64,000 nucleotides of DNA from positions 3,780,001 to 3,844,000 of the forward strand of contig NZ_SHKL01000001.1 of the NCBI RefSeq assembly GCF_004217185.1, read 5' to 3'. Positions 41,980 to 50,639 of this stretch are shown here, piece after piece. The translations under genes were made by a program, and so were the position numbers. How positions within the stretch are numbered: the first letter of the stretch is position 1; each line of letters opens with the position of its first letter. A model generated the notes under the pieces. It did not search any database and was not told the origin of the DNA. It worked only from the letters and a program-made list of their open reading frames with translations. Source of the DNA: Pseudonocardia sediminis (GTDB lineage Bacteria; Actinomycetota; Actinomycetes; Mycobacteriales; Pseudonocardiaceae).

Positions 41980-43100
41980 TGCGTACCGAGGCCGCCGTCC
42001 TCTGGGAGACCGGCGGGGCGTGGGACGTCCGTGAGGTCGAGCTCGGCGAGCCGGTGACCGGCGAGGTCCGGGTGAGGCTCGCCGCGTCCGGCATCTGCCA
42101 CACCGACGACCACCTGGTCACCGGCGGTCTCCCCCAGCCGCTGCCGGCGATCGGCGGGCACGAGGGGGCCGGTGTCGTCGAGGCGGTCGGGCCGGGCGTC
42201 ACCGACGTCGCGCCGGGCGATCCGGTGGTGCTGATCTACATCCCGTCGTGCGGGCGCTGCCGCCCGTGCGCGCAGGGCCGGCAGAACCTCTGCGAGCGCG
42301 GGGCCGCCCGGCGCGAGGGACGGGCCCTCGCCGACGACTCGCTGCGGTTCTCCAGCGAGGCCGACGGCGTCGGGATCACCACGATGTCCCTGCTCGGCAC
42401 GTTCGCCCGGCACACCGTCGTGCACGAGTCGCAGGTGCTCAAGATCGAGGGAGACATCCCGCTGGTGCCGGCCGCCCTGGTCGGGTGCGGGGTGACGGCC
42501 GGGGTCGGCGCCGCGCTGCACGGCGCGGAGGTCCGTGCCGGGGACGTCGTCGCGGTCGTCGGCGTCGGCGGGCTGGGCGCGGCCGCGATCCAGGGCGCAC
42601 GGATCGCCGGGGCCCGGATCATCGTCGCGATCGAGCCGGTCGAGGCCAAGCACGCCACCGCTCTCTCCCTCGGCGCCACGCACGTCGTCAGCGACTCCGA
42701 GAAGGCACGCGCGCTGATCGAGGAGATCAGCTGGGGGCGGATGGCGAACGCCGCGATCCTGACCACCGACCTGGCGCACGGCGAGTACCTGGGCCCGACC
42801 ATGGAGCTGCTCGGCAAGAACGGGCGCGCGGCCGTCGTCGCCGTCGCCCCGCCGGACCAGCGTCGCGCCGACCTGAGCCTGCTCGACCTCACGCTCTACG
42901 AGAAGCAGGTCCGCGGCACTCTCTACGGCTCGCGCAGCCCGCGCGCCGCCATCCCGGAGCTGCTCGACCTCTACCGCGCCGACAAGCTCACCCTCGACGG
43001 GCTGATCACCACCCGCTACCGGCTCTCCGAGATCAACCAGGGTTTCGACGACCTGCGCGCGGCCACCAACATCCGCGGCCTGATCGTCTACGACGACTGA
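41979..43100 (+). CDS. Zinc-dependent alcohol dehydrogenase (NDMA-dependent type)
   Basis: A 373-residue MDR-superfamily enzyme. Catalytic zinc ligands C40 (ASGICHTDDH) and H61-E62 (GGHEGAG), structural zinc cysteines C91, C94, C97 and C105 (SCGRCRPCAQGRQNLC), and NAD motif GVGGLGAAAIQGA are all present. The IPSCGRCRPC form and overall layout match nicotinoprotein-like, NDMA-dependent alcohol dehydrogenases (TIGR03989). They oxidise primary alcohols with tightly bound cofactor. It is coupled to the CoA transferase by a one-base overlap. Confidence 0.9.
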   Translation: MRTEAAVLWETGGAWDVREVELGEPVTGEVRVRLAASGICHTDDHLVTGGLPQPLPAIGGHEGAGVVEAVGPGVTDVAPGDPVVLIYIPSCGRCRPCAQGRQNLCERGAARREGRALADDSLRFSSEADGVGITTMSLLGTFARHTVVHESQVLKIEGDIPLVPAALVGCGVTAGVGAALHGAEVRAGDVVAVVGVGGLGAAAIQGARIAGARIIVAIEPVEAKHATALSLGATHVVSDSEKARALIEEISWGRMANAAILTTDLAHGEYLGPTMELLGKNGRAAVVAVAPPDQRRADLSLLDLTLYEKQVRGTLYGSRSPRAAIPELLDLYRADKLTLDGLITTRYRLSEINQGFDDLRAATNIRGLIVYDD

Positions 43101-43170
43101 TCGCGTCCCATCCGTGGGGCTCCTGTGTGGCGGCACCGAACGTCAGGTCCGCCGGTGTGCTGCGGCGCGG

Positions 43171-43950
43171 TCAGTACATGACCGACCCGGCCGTCACGTT
43201 GACGTCCTGCCCGGTGATCGCGGTGGCGCGCGAGGACGACAGGAAGACGGTCGTGTCCGCCACGTCCCCCGCCGTGACCAGCCGCCGCAGCGGCGAGCCC
43301 TCGGCGAACTGCGCGCGGGCCTGCTCCTCACTGATGCCCTGAGCCTGCGCCTGACCGGCGATCACCCGGTCCAGACGTGGCCCCTCGACCCCGCCGGGCG
43401 AGACCAGGTTGACCCGCACACCGGACGGCCCGACCTCCGCGGCCAGGGTGCGGACGAGCCCGACCAGCGCCATCTTCGACGCCGCGTACGGGCTGCGGTG
43501 CAGCAGCGGCCGCTTGCCGGTCATCGAGCCGATCACCACGACCGACCCGGACCCGGCCTCCAGCATGGCGGGCAGGAAGGCCTTCGCGCACAGGAACGTG
43601 CCGGTGACGTTGACGGCGAACGTCTCGTCCCACTCGTCGAGGCCCACCTCGATCAGCGGCTTCGTCGGCCCGGCGACGCCACTGTTGACAACGAGCGCGT
43701 CCACCCGCCCGAACTCGGCCGTCGCCCGCTCCGCCGCCGCGGTGACCGACGACGGTTCCGTCAGGTCCACCGGCACCACCAGCGCACGACGACCGACGGC
43801 CCGCAGGAGGCCGGCGACCTCCTGCATCTCCGCGGTCGAACGTCCGGCCAGCACCACGTCGGCGCCCTCGGTGCCCATCCGCAGCGCGATCTCCCGCCCG
43901 ATCCCCGCGCCGGACCCGACGACCACCGCGACCCTGTCCTCCATCAGCAT
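43171..43950 (-). CDS. Short-chain dehydrogenase/reductase
   Basis: A 259-residue SDR. VVVGSGAGIGREIALRMGTEG is the cofactor loop, with a Gly-Ser-Gly variant. NSGVAGPTKP replaces NNAG by NSG, VIGSMTGKRPLLHRSPYAASKMALV holds the catalytic serine, tyrosine and lysine (YxxxK), and RVNLVSPGGVEGPRLDR follows. It is probably NAD-linked. A second ATG two codons later is possible. Placed opposite to the ADH operon, it may be independent. Confidence 0.9.
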   Translation of the reverse strand: MLMEDRVAVVVGSGAGIGREIALRMGTEGADVVLAGRSTAEMQEVAGLLRAVGRRALVVPVDLTEPSSVTAAAERATAEFGRVDALVVNSGVAGPTKPLIEVGLDEWDETFAVNVTGTFLCAKAFLPAMLEAGSGSVVVIGSMTGKRPLLHRSPYAASKMALVGLVRTLAAEVGPSGVRVNLVSPGGVEGPRLDRVIAGQAQAQGISEEQARAQFAEGSPLRRLVTAGDVADTTVFLSSSRATAITGQDVNVTAGSVMY

Positions 43951-44042
43951 GGGATCAGGGTGACCGGTCGACGGGCCGGCCGCACGGCCCGACGTGTGAG
44001 CCCGGCCGGTCTGTCCGGCGACCCCGCCCAGGCGACCGCATC

Positions 44043-44447
44043 ATGATCATCGTGACCGGATTCGATCATCCCGAGAAGGCGCCACGGACCCTCGGCGCCG
44101 TGACCGTCGCACTGACGGCCGCGGCCGGCTCGCTGGACGCCGTGACGTTCTTCGCGTTCAACGAGGTCTTCGCCTCGACCATGACCGGCAACCTGATCCT
44201 GCTCGGCCTCGACTGGGACGGCAACTCGGCCCTGCGGATCGCCACGGTCGCGGTGGCCGCGGCGGCGGGGGCGTTCGTGCAGCTCCGCGCGCCGGACTTC
44301 ACCTACCTGATCCCGGTGGCGATGGTCGCCCTGGTGATCGTGCTGATGGTGCGGGTGACGATGGCCAACCACGGCGGGCTCGTGCAGGGCGACCCGCAGT
44401 TCGCCCGTCCCGTCGAGGAGGAGGCAGGCGGAGGGCCCACCGCCTGA
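44043..44447 (+). CDS. Shortened DUF1275 (YoaK-like) membrane protein, possibly chimeric
   Basis: A 134-residue protein. The first 85 residues contain VALTAAAGSLDAVTFFAFNEVFASTMTGNLILLGL, the recognisable opening of DUF1275 proteins (GxxDAxxFL...NMTGN). DUF1275 proteins usually have about 220 residues and six helices. Here the sequence switches after AAAGAFVQL to a single-helix segment (YLIPVAMVALVIVLMVRV) and an acidic tail ending EEEAGGGPTA. This looks like an internal deletion or fusion with another small gene, so the product may be degraded or repurposed. It is 131 bp upstream of an acyl-CoA ligase. Confidence 0.6.
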   Translation: MIIVTGFDHPEKAPRTLGAVTVALTAAAGSLDAVTFFAFNEVFASTMTGNLILLGLDWDGNSALRIATVAVAAAAGAFVQLRAPDFTYLIPVAMVALVIVLMVRVTMANHGGLVQGDPQFARPVEEEAGGGPTA

Positions 44448-44577
44448 GCCGGCGTCGCGCCGGGCCGGTCCGCGTTCCCGGAAGATCGGCACACGATCCC
44501 GTCGAGTCGCCGTAGTGTCCGAACCGGACCCGGCACACCGCCGTGCACGGTCTCCGGCAACGACGCACGGAGGAACG

Positions 44578-46248
44578 ATGATCGACGTCGACAACCTGTT
44601 CGACCGCCGCGCGGACAACCGGTGGGACCGGGTCTGCATCGGGGACGTGTTCGAGCGCAACACCTGGAGCCGCCCGGACCGTGAGGCGATCGTCGGGATG
44701 GACGGCGCGTTCGCCGACCCGGCGTTCGCCCGGCTGACCTACCGGCAGGCCGACGAGGCCGCGAACCGGTTCGCCCAGGGCCTGATCGCTCACGGCCTGG
44801 GCCGCGGCGACCGGGTGCTGCTGGTGTGCGAGAACTCGGTCGAGGCCTACGTCGCCAAGATCGGGGTCGCCAAGGCGGGCATGGTCTGCCTGCCGGTGAA
44901 CCCGCAGCTCGCGCCGGACGTCGTCGCGCACCTGATCGAACGGTGCTCACCGCGCTTCGCGGTGCTCGACGCCGAGCTGGAGCCCCGGGTTGCGGCGCCG
45001 CTGCGCGAGGCCGGGATCGCCGTCGACGTCACGATCCCGATCGGCGGGGGCGCGGTCGGCGGCAGCGTCGTGTTCTCCGAGTTCCTGGCCCGGTACCCGG
45101 CCACCGAGCCGGACGTGACCGTCCACGGCGACGACATCTGGGAGATCCTGTTCACCTCGGGCACCACGGCGATGCCCAAGGGCGTGATGCTCTCCCACAC
45201 CTACGCCCACTTCGCCGCCTACAGCTTCGCGCTCTCCCTGACGCGCGGCCTGGCGTCCGAGAGCGACCTGCGGCTGTCCTGCTTCCTGCCGACGATCTAC
45301 CACGTCACCGACCACATCTTCACGTTCCCGGCGTTCCTCACCGGCGGCACGCTGATCCTCGGCCGGCGCCCGGACGCCCGGCAGGCCGCCGAGGCCGTCA
45401 CCCGGGAACGGGCCACCGCGCACTACGGCGGCTCCCCGCAGATGCTGCGCGCGTTCGCCGAGACCCTGCGCGACGACCCGATCGCCTACAGCGCCCGCAC
45501 CGTCACCGCGATCGTCTTCGGCTGGGCCAACATCGCGCCCGGCCTGGCCACGCTGCTGCACGACCTCTGCGACCCGGACGTGCACCTGTTCGAGATCTTC
45601 GGGCAGACCGAGTCGATCGCGTGCCACCGCTTCCACCTCGAGGAGCACCCGGTGAAGTACCACCGCGGCGCTCCGATGACGAACTACGTCGGGCTGCCCT
45701 CGCCGCTGCTGGCCTCGGCCGTCGTCGACGAGAACGGCGACGACCTGCGCGACCGTCCCGGCGAGCCGGGCGAGGCCGTCTACCGCTCCCCCGCCGTGAC
45801 GGCCGGCTACTACCGGGACCGGGAGGCCACCGAGACCGCGTTCCGCGACGGCTGGTTCCACTCCGGTGACGTCTGCACCTACGACGCCGACGGACTGCGG
45901 ATCATGCAGGACCGGGTCAAGGACATCGTGAAGTCCGGCGGGGAGAACGTCTCGACGCTGCGGGTCGAGTCGGTGCTGCAGGCCCATCCGGCGGTCGCGC
46001 GGGCGGCGGTGGTCGGCCTGCCGCACGAGCGCTGGGGCGAGGCCGTCACCGCGGTGGTCATGCTCGCGCCGGGGCAGGCCGCGGACGAGGCCGGTCTGAT
46101 CGCGCACGCCCGCGAGCACCTGGCCGGCTTCGAGGCGCCCAAGAAGATCGTGTTCGTCGGGTCGCTGCCGGAGACGGTCGGGGGGAAGGTCCTCAAGTAC
46201 CGGCTCCGGGCCGAGCTCGCAGCCCTGTACTCGGACCAGGAAGGCTAG
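44578..46248 (+). CDS. AMP-dependent synthetase/ligase
   Basis: A 556-residue ANL-superfamily enzyme. The phosphate loop reads ILFTSGTTAMPKGVMLSH; the usual glycine after TSGTT is alanine. FGQTES replaces the usual GYGLTES, DRVKDIVKSGGENVSTLRVES is the hinge, and the lysine of GGKVLKYRLR is the A10 residue. It likely makes an acyl-CoA from an unusual carboxylic acid. The ATG is right after GGAGG (AACG). Its stop overlaps the converging CBS gene by 4 bases, so the two stops share sequence. Confidence 0.9.
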   Translation: MIDVDNLFDRRADNRWDRVCIGDVFERNTWSRPDREAIVGMDGAFADPAFARLTYRQADEAANRFAQGLIAHGLGRGDRVLLVCENSVEAYVAKIGVAKAGMVCLPVNPQLAPDVVAHLIERCSPRFAVLDAELEPRVAAPLREAGIAVDVTIPIGGGAVGGSVVFSEFLARYPATEPDVTVHGDDIWEILFTSGTTAMPKGVMLSHTYAHFAAYSFALSLTRGLASESDLRLSCFLPTIYHVTDHIFTFPAFLTGGTLILGRRPDARQAAEAVTRERATAHYGGSPQMLRAFAETLRDDPIAYSARTVTAIVFGWANIAPGLATLLHDLCDPDVHLFEIFGQTESIACHRFHLEEHPVKYHRGAPMTNYVGLPSPLLASAVVDENGDDLRDRPGEPGEAVYRSPAVTAGYYRDREATETAFRDGWFHSGDVCTYDADGLRIMQDRVKDIVKSGGENVSTLRVESVLQAHPAVARAAVVGLPHERWGEAVTAVVMLAPGQAADEAGLIAHAREHLAGFEAPKKIVFVGSLPETVGGKVLKYRLRAELAALYSDQEG

Positions 46249-47093
46249 AGCAGGTCGCTGCGGCTGATCACGCCGACCAGCAGGTCGTCGTCGTCGACGA
46301 CGGGCACCACCCGGAACCCGCGCCCGGACAGCAGCGAACGGGCCCGGGTGAGCGGCTCGTCCGGGCCGAGGGCCTCGACGTCGCGGGTCATCGCCTCGCC
46401 GACCGAGCGGGCCCGGGTGCGCCGGCCGCCGTGCAGCGGGCCGCTCATCAGGTCGGCCTCGCTGAGGATGCCGACGAGCCGGTCGTCGATGTCGACGACC
46501 GGCACCGCGGTGAACCGGAACGCCAGGATGACCTCGGCGGCCTCGTCGACCGGGGTCTGCGGGTTCACCGTGACCAGGCCGTCGGCGGTCATCACGTCGG
46601 ACACCGTCAGGGTCGCGATGTCCCGGTCGCCGATCCGGCCGGCGCCGCGCGGTGCGGCGGCGGGCATGTCGATCGTCCGGTCGGCCCCGACCGCGCGACG
46701 GGCCGCACGCAGGACCCGGCTCCCGGCCGTCCGCCGGCGGAGCAGGTCGCTGCGGGTCACCACCCCGACCAGCACCCCACGGTCGACGATCGGCATCACC
46801 CGCAGCTCGCCGTAGGCGCGCAGGCGGTGCCCGAGGATCGCCACGTTCGCGGTCGGCGACATGTAGAGCACGTCGCGGGTCATGACGTCGGCGACGGTGA
46901 CGGCGTCCGGGTCGTCGCGGTGGCGCAGCAGGTCGACCAGGCTCACGATGCCGACCAGCCGGAACGCCCGGTCGACGACGGGCAGGGCGCTGTAGCGGAA
47001 CTCCGCCATCCGCTGCTCGGCCCGCGCCAGGGGTGCGTCCTCCCAGACCGTGACGACGCGTTCGGTCATGATCTCGCGGGCCCGCAGAACCAT
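46245..47093 (-). CDS. CBS-domain protein with four CBS motifs
   Basis: A 282-residue protein made almost only of CBS motifs in two tandem pairs: residues about 7-65 and 70-125, then about 165-220 and 228-282. Examples are REIMTERVVTVWEDAPL, YSALPVVDRAFRLVGIVSLVDLL, VMTRDVLYMSPTANV and FRVVPVVDDDDLLVGVISRSDLL. A basic linker (RRRTAGSRVLRAARRAVG) joins the pairs. CBS pairs bind adenosyl nucleotides and sense energy state. No effector domain is attached. Convergent overlap with the ligase gene. Confidence 0.9.
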   Translation of the reverse strand: MVLRAREIMTERVVTVWEDAPLARAEQRMAEFRYSALPVVDRAFRLVGIVSLVDLLRHRDDPDAVTVADVMTRDVLYMSPTANVAILGHRLRAYGELRVMPIVDRGVLVGVVTRSDLLRRRTAGSRVLRAARRAVGADRTIDMPAAAPRGAGRIGDRDIATLTVSDVMTADGLVTVNPQTPVDEAAEVILAFRFTAVPVVDIDDRLVGILSEADLMSGPLHGGRRTRARSVGEAMTRDVEALGPDEPLTRARSLLSGRGFRVVPVVDDDDLLVGVISRSDLL

Positions 47094-47132
47094 GGTCCGA
47101 CCGTATCCCGGAGGACGGCCGGGCAGGACCGC

Positions 47133-50100
47133 CTAGTGATCCTCGATATGGCCGAAGCGGTGCCGGGTCCGGCTGATCGCCTGCTCCCGCAGGACGGTAA
47201 GCATCTCCCGGCGCCCGTCGGTGAGGACCGGGGCGTCGAGCAGCGACGTCCCGGCGTCGACGCAGGCCGCACGCAGCCCGCCGGGGACGGTGCCGACGAC
47301 CCGTATCCGTCCGCCCGGCTCGGGGTCCGGCACGCCGCCGTGCACGGTGACGCCCGGCAGTCCGTCGAGCGCCGGCGCGCCGTGCAGGTCGACCGGCACC
47401 CCCGCGCACGCCGCCGCCAGGACCACCCGGAACACGTCCACGGTCGGCGCGTCCGGCCCGGCGACCACGGTGAGACGCGGCAGCGGCCGGTAGCGGAACA
47501 CGTTCGTCTCCGCGCGCAGGCCGGTCGGGTCGTGTTCGAGGGAGAACTCGTCGCGCCAGGCCGCCGCGTCGCTCCCGGCCGCGACGCGCAGCCGTTGCCG
47601 GTCCGTGTCCGGCACACGGTCCGCGGCGGCCGCGAGCACCGCGTCCACCACGGGGCCGGTCGGCGCGTCCGGAAGCGGGGCGTGGCCGTCGTGCCAGGTC
47701 CCGAACTGGGCGACGTAGTTCGGCCCGCCCGGCTTCGCCCCCGGCCCGATGACCGAGCCCTTCCACCCGCCGAACGACTGGCGCCGCACGATGGCGCCGG
47801 TGATGTGCCGGTTGACGTAGGCGTTGCCGACCTCGACGCGGTCGCACCAGTGCGCGATCTCGTCCGGGTCGAGGGAGTGGATGCCGCCGGTCAGGCCGTA
47901 GCCGGTGGCGTTCTGCCAGGCGATCGCCTCGTCGAGGTCGCGGGCGTACATCAGGCCGAGCACCGGGCCGAAGCACTCGGTGCGGTGGAACCAGGAGCCC
48001 GGCTGCACCGGGGCGCGGACGCCCGGTGTCCACACCCGCTCCGACCTGCGCGCCGGCCTCACCAGCCACCGCTCGCCGCGTTCCAGCGTGGTCAGCGCGC
48101 GCAGCAGCTTGTCCTCGGGCTCGGCGATCAGCGGGCCCATCGTCGTCGACAGGTCGGTGCCGTACCCGACCCGCAGCGTCCGCACCGCGTCGACGAGCTG
48201 GCGCCGCAGCCGTCGCCCGGTCGCGGAACCGGTGGCCGCGGACCCGACCAGGATCCCCAGCGAGGCGGCCGAGCACTTCTGCCCGGCGTGCCCGAACGCC
48301 GACCGCACGAGGTCGGCGACGGCCAGGTCGGGGTCGGCACTGGGCGTGATGACCAGTGCGTTCTTCCCGCTCGTCTCGGCGACCAGGCGCAGGTCCTCCC
48401 GCCACGACCGGAACAGCCGCGCGGTGTCGGTGGCTCCGGTGAGCACGACGTGGTCGACGTCCGGATGGGTGATGAGCCGCCGTCCGGCGTCGGCCTCGTC
48501 GGTGTGCACGAGCTGCAGCGCGTCGGCCGGGATGCCGCCGCGGTGCAGCGCGGCCACGCCGACCTCGGCACAGGCCCGGGCCTGCGGCGCAGGTTTGATC
48601 ACGACGGCGGCCCCGGCGGCCAGCGCGGCCAGGCAGCCGCCGAGCGGGATCGCGACCGGGAAGTTCCAGGGCGGGGTGACAACGACGACCCGGTCCGGGG
48701 TGAACGGGGCGCCCTCTCCATCGACGCCGCCGAGCTCGTCGGCCCGGTCGGCGTAGTAGGTGGCGAAGTCGATCGCCTCGGAGATCTCCGGGTCGGCCTC
48801 GGCGACGGTCTTGCCCGCCTCCGCGACCATCACCGTCAGCAGCTCGGTCCGGGCCGTGGCCAGAGCCCGGGCCGCCTCGCGCAGCAGCCGGGCGCGCTCG
48901 CGGGCCGGGGTGGCGTGCCATCCCGCCTGGGATGCCGTCCGGACGATGACGTCGACGGCGGCCGGCTCGGCGACCACCGGGCTTCGGACCGGCATCGGCG
49001 TCGCGGTGACGGCGCGCCGGGCCCACTCACGGTTCGCGGGCAGCGACGGGTCGGTGTCGGGCTCGTTCCGGAACCCCGGCAGCGGGGCCGGTGGTGTCTC
49101 CGTCCCCCGGTCCTGTTCACGACGGGCGGTGGCGCGCACGGCGTCGCGGTCCCGGACCGAGGCGTGGAACCGGTCGAGGTAGGAGTGCGGCCCGGCGTCG
49201 GAGAACAGCGCGAACAGGTAGTTCTCCGGCGCGGCGTTCTCCTCCAGCCGCCGGACCAGGTACGACACGGCGGCGTCGAAGTCCCCGCGGTGCACGACCG
49301 GTGTGTAGAGCACGAGCCGGTCGGGCGCGTCCGCGGCGACGGTCCGTGCCCAGGCCGGCGCCATGCCCTGCAGCATCTCGGCGTCGATCTGCCCGGCGGC
49401 GCCGCGGGCGTCGGCCAGCTCCAGGGCCAGGGCCACGTGGTGCAGGTGGTGGCTCGCCACGCCGAGCCGCAGCGCGCCGGTCAGATCGCCGCCGATCCCG
49501 CGGTCGAGGAGCCGGACGTAGTTCGCGTCCACCTCCTCCTTCGTCGCGTACGGCGCCTGCGGCCAGTCGTGCAGCTCCGCCTCGACCCGCTCCATCGCCA
49601 GGTTCGCGCCCTTGACCAGGCGCACCTTGATCGGCGCACCCCCGTCCGCGACCCGGGCCACGGCGAACGCGGCGAGCTGCTCCAGCGCACCGAGCGCGTC
49701 CGGCAGGTAGGCCTGCAGCACGATCCCCGCCTCGAGGTCGCGGAACTCCGGCCGCGACAGCAGCGTCGTGAACAGCGCGACCGTGAGGTGGAGGTCCTTG
49801 TACTCCTCCATGTCCAGGTTCACGAACGTCCCCGAGTCCCGCGCCGCCCGGTAGAGCGGGGTCAGGCGTTCGACGAGCCGGTCCCGGCTGCCCTCGAGGT
49901 CCCACGGCACGAGCTGGCTCGCCACCGACGACGCCTTGACCGAGACGTAGTCGACGTCGTCGCGGCGCAGCAGGGCGATCGTGCGCTCCAGCCGGCGGTC
50001 GGCCTCGCCGTCGCCGAGGACCGCCTCGCCGAGCAGGTTGAGGTTGAGCCGGAACCCGTCCCCGCGGGCGGCGGCCAGGCGCCGCCGCAGCGAGCGCCCG

Positions 50101-50540
50101 CCCGCGTCGACGACCAGGTGCCCGACCAGCGCCCGCAGGCGCCGCCGGGCCAACGGGACGACGACGTGCGGCAGCCGCGGGGCGAGCACCGCACCCAGCC
50201 GCACGAGCGCCCGGTCGGCGCCGGAGACGAACCGCGGGATCGTCGACCCGGCTCCGGCGAGGCGGGCCAGCTCGCGGGCCGCGACCCGGTCGTCGGTGGG
50301 ACGGGCGACCCGGTCCACGAACGCCATCGTGAAGTCGACCCCGGCCGGGTCGTGCATCAGTGCCGCGAGCCGGGCCGAGGGACCACCGTCGCCGCCGCCC
50401 TCCGCCTCGGTGCTGCGGATCCAGCGTTCGACGCGCGCGACGGCCCGTCCGACCAGTGCGTCGTCGATCCCGGGCGGCTCAGCGGGCGTACCGGCCGACG
50501 CCGAGGAGGTGCTGCGCGGTTCCTCGCTCACCCGCCTCAT
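47133..50540 (-). CDS. putA: Bifunctional proline dehydrogenase / L-glutamate-gamma-semialdehyde dehydrogenase (PutA)
   Basis: A 1135-residue enzyme. The FAD-linked proline dehydrogenase TIM-barrel covers about residues 95-450 (VKASSVASQLVPWDLEG and IKVRLVKGANLAMERVEAE). The aldehyde dehydrogenase domain spans about 500-965: PWNFP (624-628), E722 in AETSGKN, and catalytic C756 in AFGHAGQKCSAAS. A C-terminal extension of about 170 residues is present. Together the domains convert proline to glutamate via channelled semialdehyde. The start at ATG 50540 avoids an upstream palindrome; GTG 50531 is also possible. It lacks an N-terminal ribbon-helix-helix repressor domain. Confidence 0.94.
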   Translation of the reverse strand: MRRVSEEPRSTSSASAGTPAEPPGIDDALVGRAVARVERWIRSTEAEGGGDGGPSARLAALMHDPAGVDFTMAFVDRVARPTDDRVAARELARLAGAGSTIPRFVSGADRALVRLGAVLAPRLPHVVVPLARRRLRALVGHLVVDAGGRSLRRRLAAARGDGFRLNLNLLGEAVLGDGEADRRLERTIALLRRDDVDYVSVKASSVASQLVPWDLEGSRDRLVERLTPLYRAARDSGTFVNLDMEEYKDLHLTVALFTTLLSRPEFRDLEAGIVLQAYLPDALGALEQLAAFAVARVADGGAPIKVRLVKGANLAMERVEAELHDWPQAPYATKEEVDANYVRLLDRGIGGDLTGALRLGVASHHLHHVALALELADARGAAGQIDAEMLQGMAPAWARTVAADAPDRLVLYTPVVHRGDFDAAVSYLVRRLEENAAPENYLFALFSDAGPHSYLDRFHASVRDRDAVRATARREQDRGTETPPAPLPGFRNEPDTDPSLPANREWARRAVTATPMPVRSPVVAEPAAVDVIVRTASQAGWHATPARERARLLREAARALATARTELLTVMVAEAGKTVAEADPEISEAIDFATYYADRADELGGVDGEGAPFTPDRVVVVTPPWNFPVAIPLGGCLAALAAGAAVVIKPAPQARACAEVGVAALHRGGIPADALQLVHTDEADAGRRLITHPDVDHVVLTGATDTARLFRSWREDLRLVAETSGKNALVITPSADPDLAVADLVRSAFGHAGQKCSAASLGILVGSAATGSATGRRLRRQLVDAVRTLRVGYGTDLSTTMGPLIAEPEDKLLRALTTLERGERWLVRPARRSERVWTPGVRAPVQPGSWFHRTECFGPVLGLMYARDLDEAIAWQNATGYGLTGGIHSLDPDEIAHWCDRVEVGNAYVNRHITGAIVRRQSFGGWKGSVIGPGAKPGGPNYVAQFGTWHDGHAPLPDAPTGPVVDAVLAAAADRVPDTDRQRLRVAAGSDAAAWRDEFSLEHDPTGLRAETNVFRYRPLPRLTVVAGPDAPTVDVFRVVLAAACAGVPVDLHGAPALDGLPGVTVHGGVPDPEPGGRIRVVGTVPGGLRAACVDAGTSLLDAPVLTDGRREMLTVLREQAISRTRHRFGHIEDH

Positions 50541-50587
50541 TGTGGCCCTGCCGGGGCCCGTCGGCGCAACGTTCGCGTGAACGCCCT

Positions 50588-50629
50588 CGTGCGCGGACAT
50601 CGCTGCTCCGGCAGTGACATCCGCGCACG
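50588..50629. terminator. Diverged copy 3 of the dispersed palindrome
   Basis: Left arm CGTGCGCGGACATCGCTGC (50588-50606) and right arm (50611-50629) pair with two mismatches and one G-T wobble around TCCG. It resembles the copies at 8995 and 35799 with ATATC changed to ACATC on both sides. It lies after the DinB-fold gene and before putA, both on the minus strand. Confidence 0.6.
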
Positions 50630-50639
50630 GGGCCTCGTC

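Noticed and set aside
44947..49026. 1359-codon open frame on the minus strand covering part of putA and the ligase
   Set aside because: It is out of phase with putA in the overlapping part and antisense to the ligase; its translation has no recognisable motif.
50541..50600. Earlier start for putA at 50600
   Set aside because: It would read through the dispersed palindrome, and the added residues show no conservation pattern.
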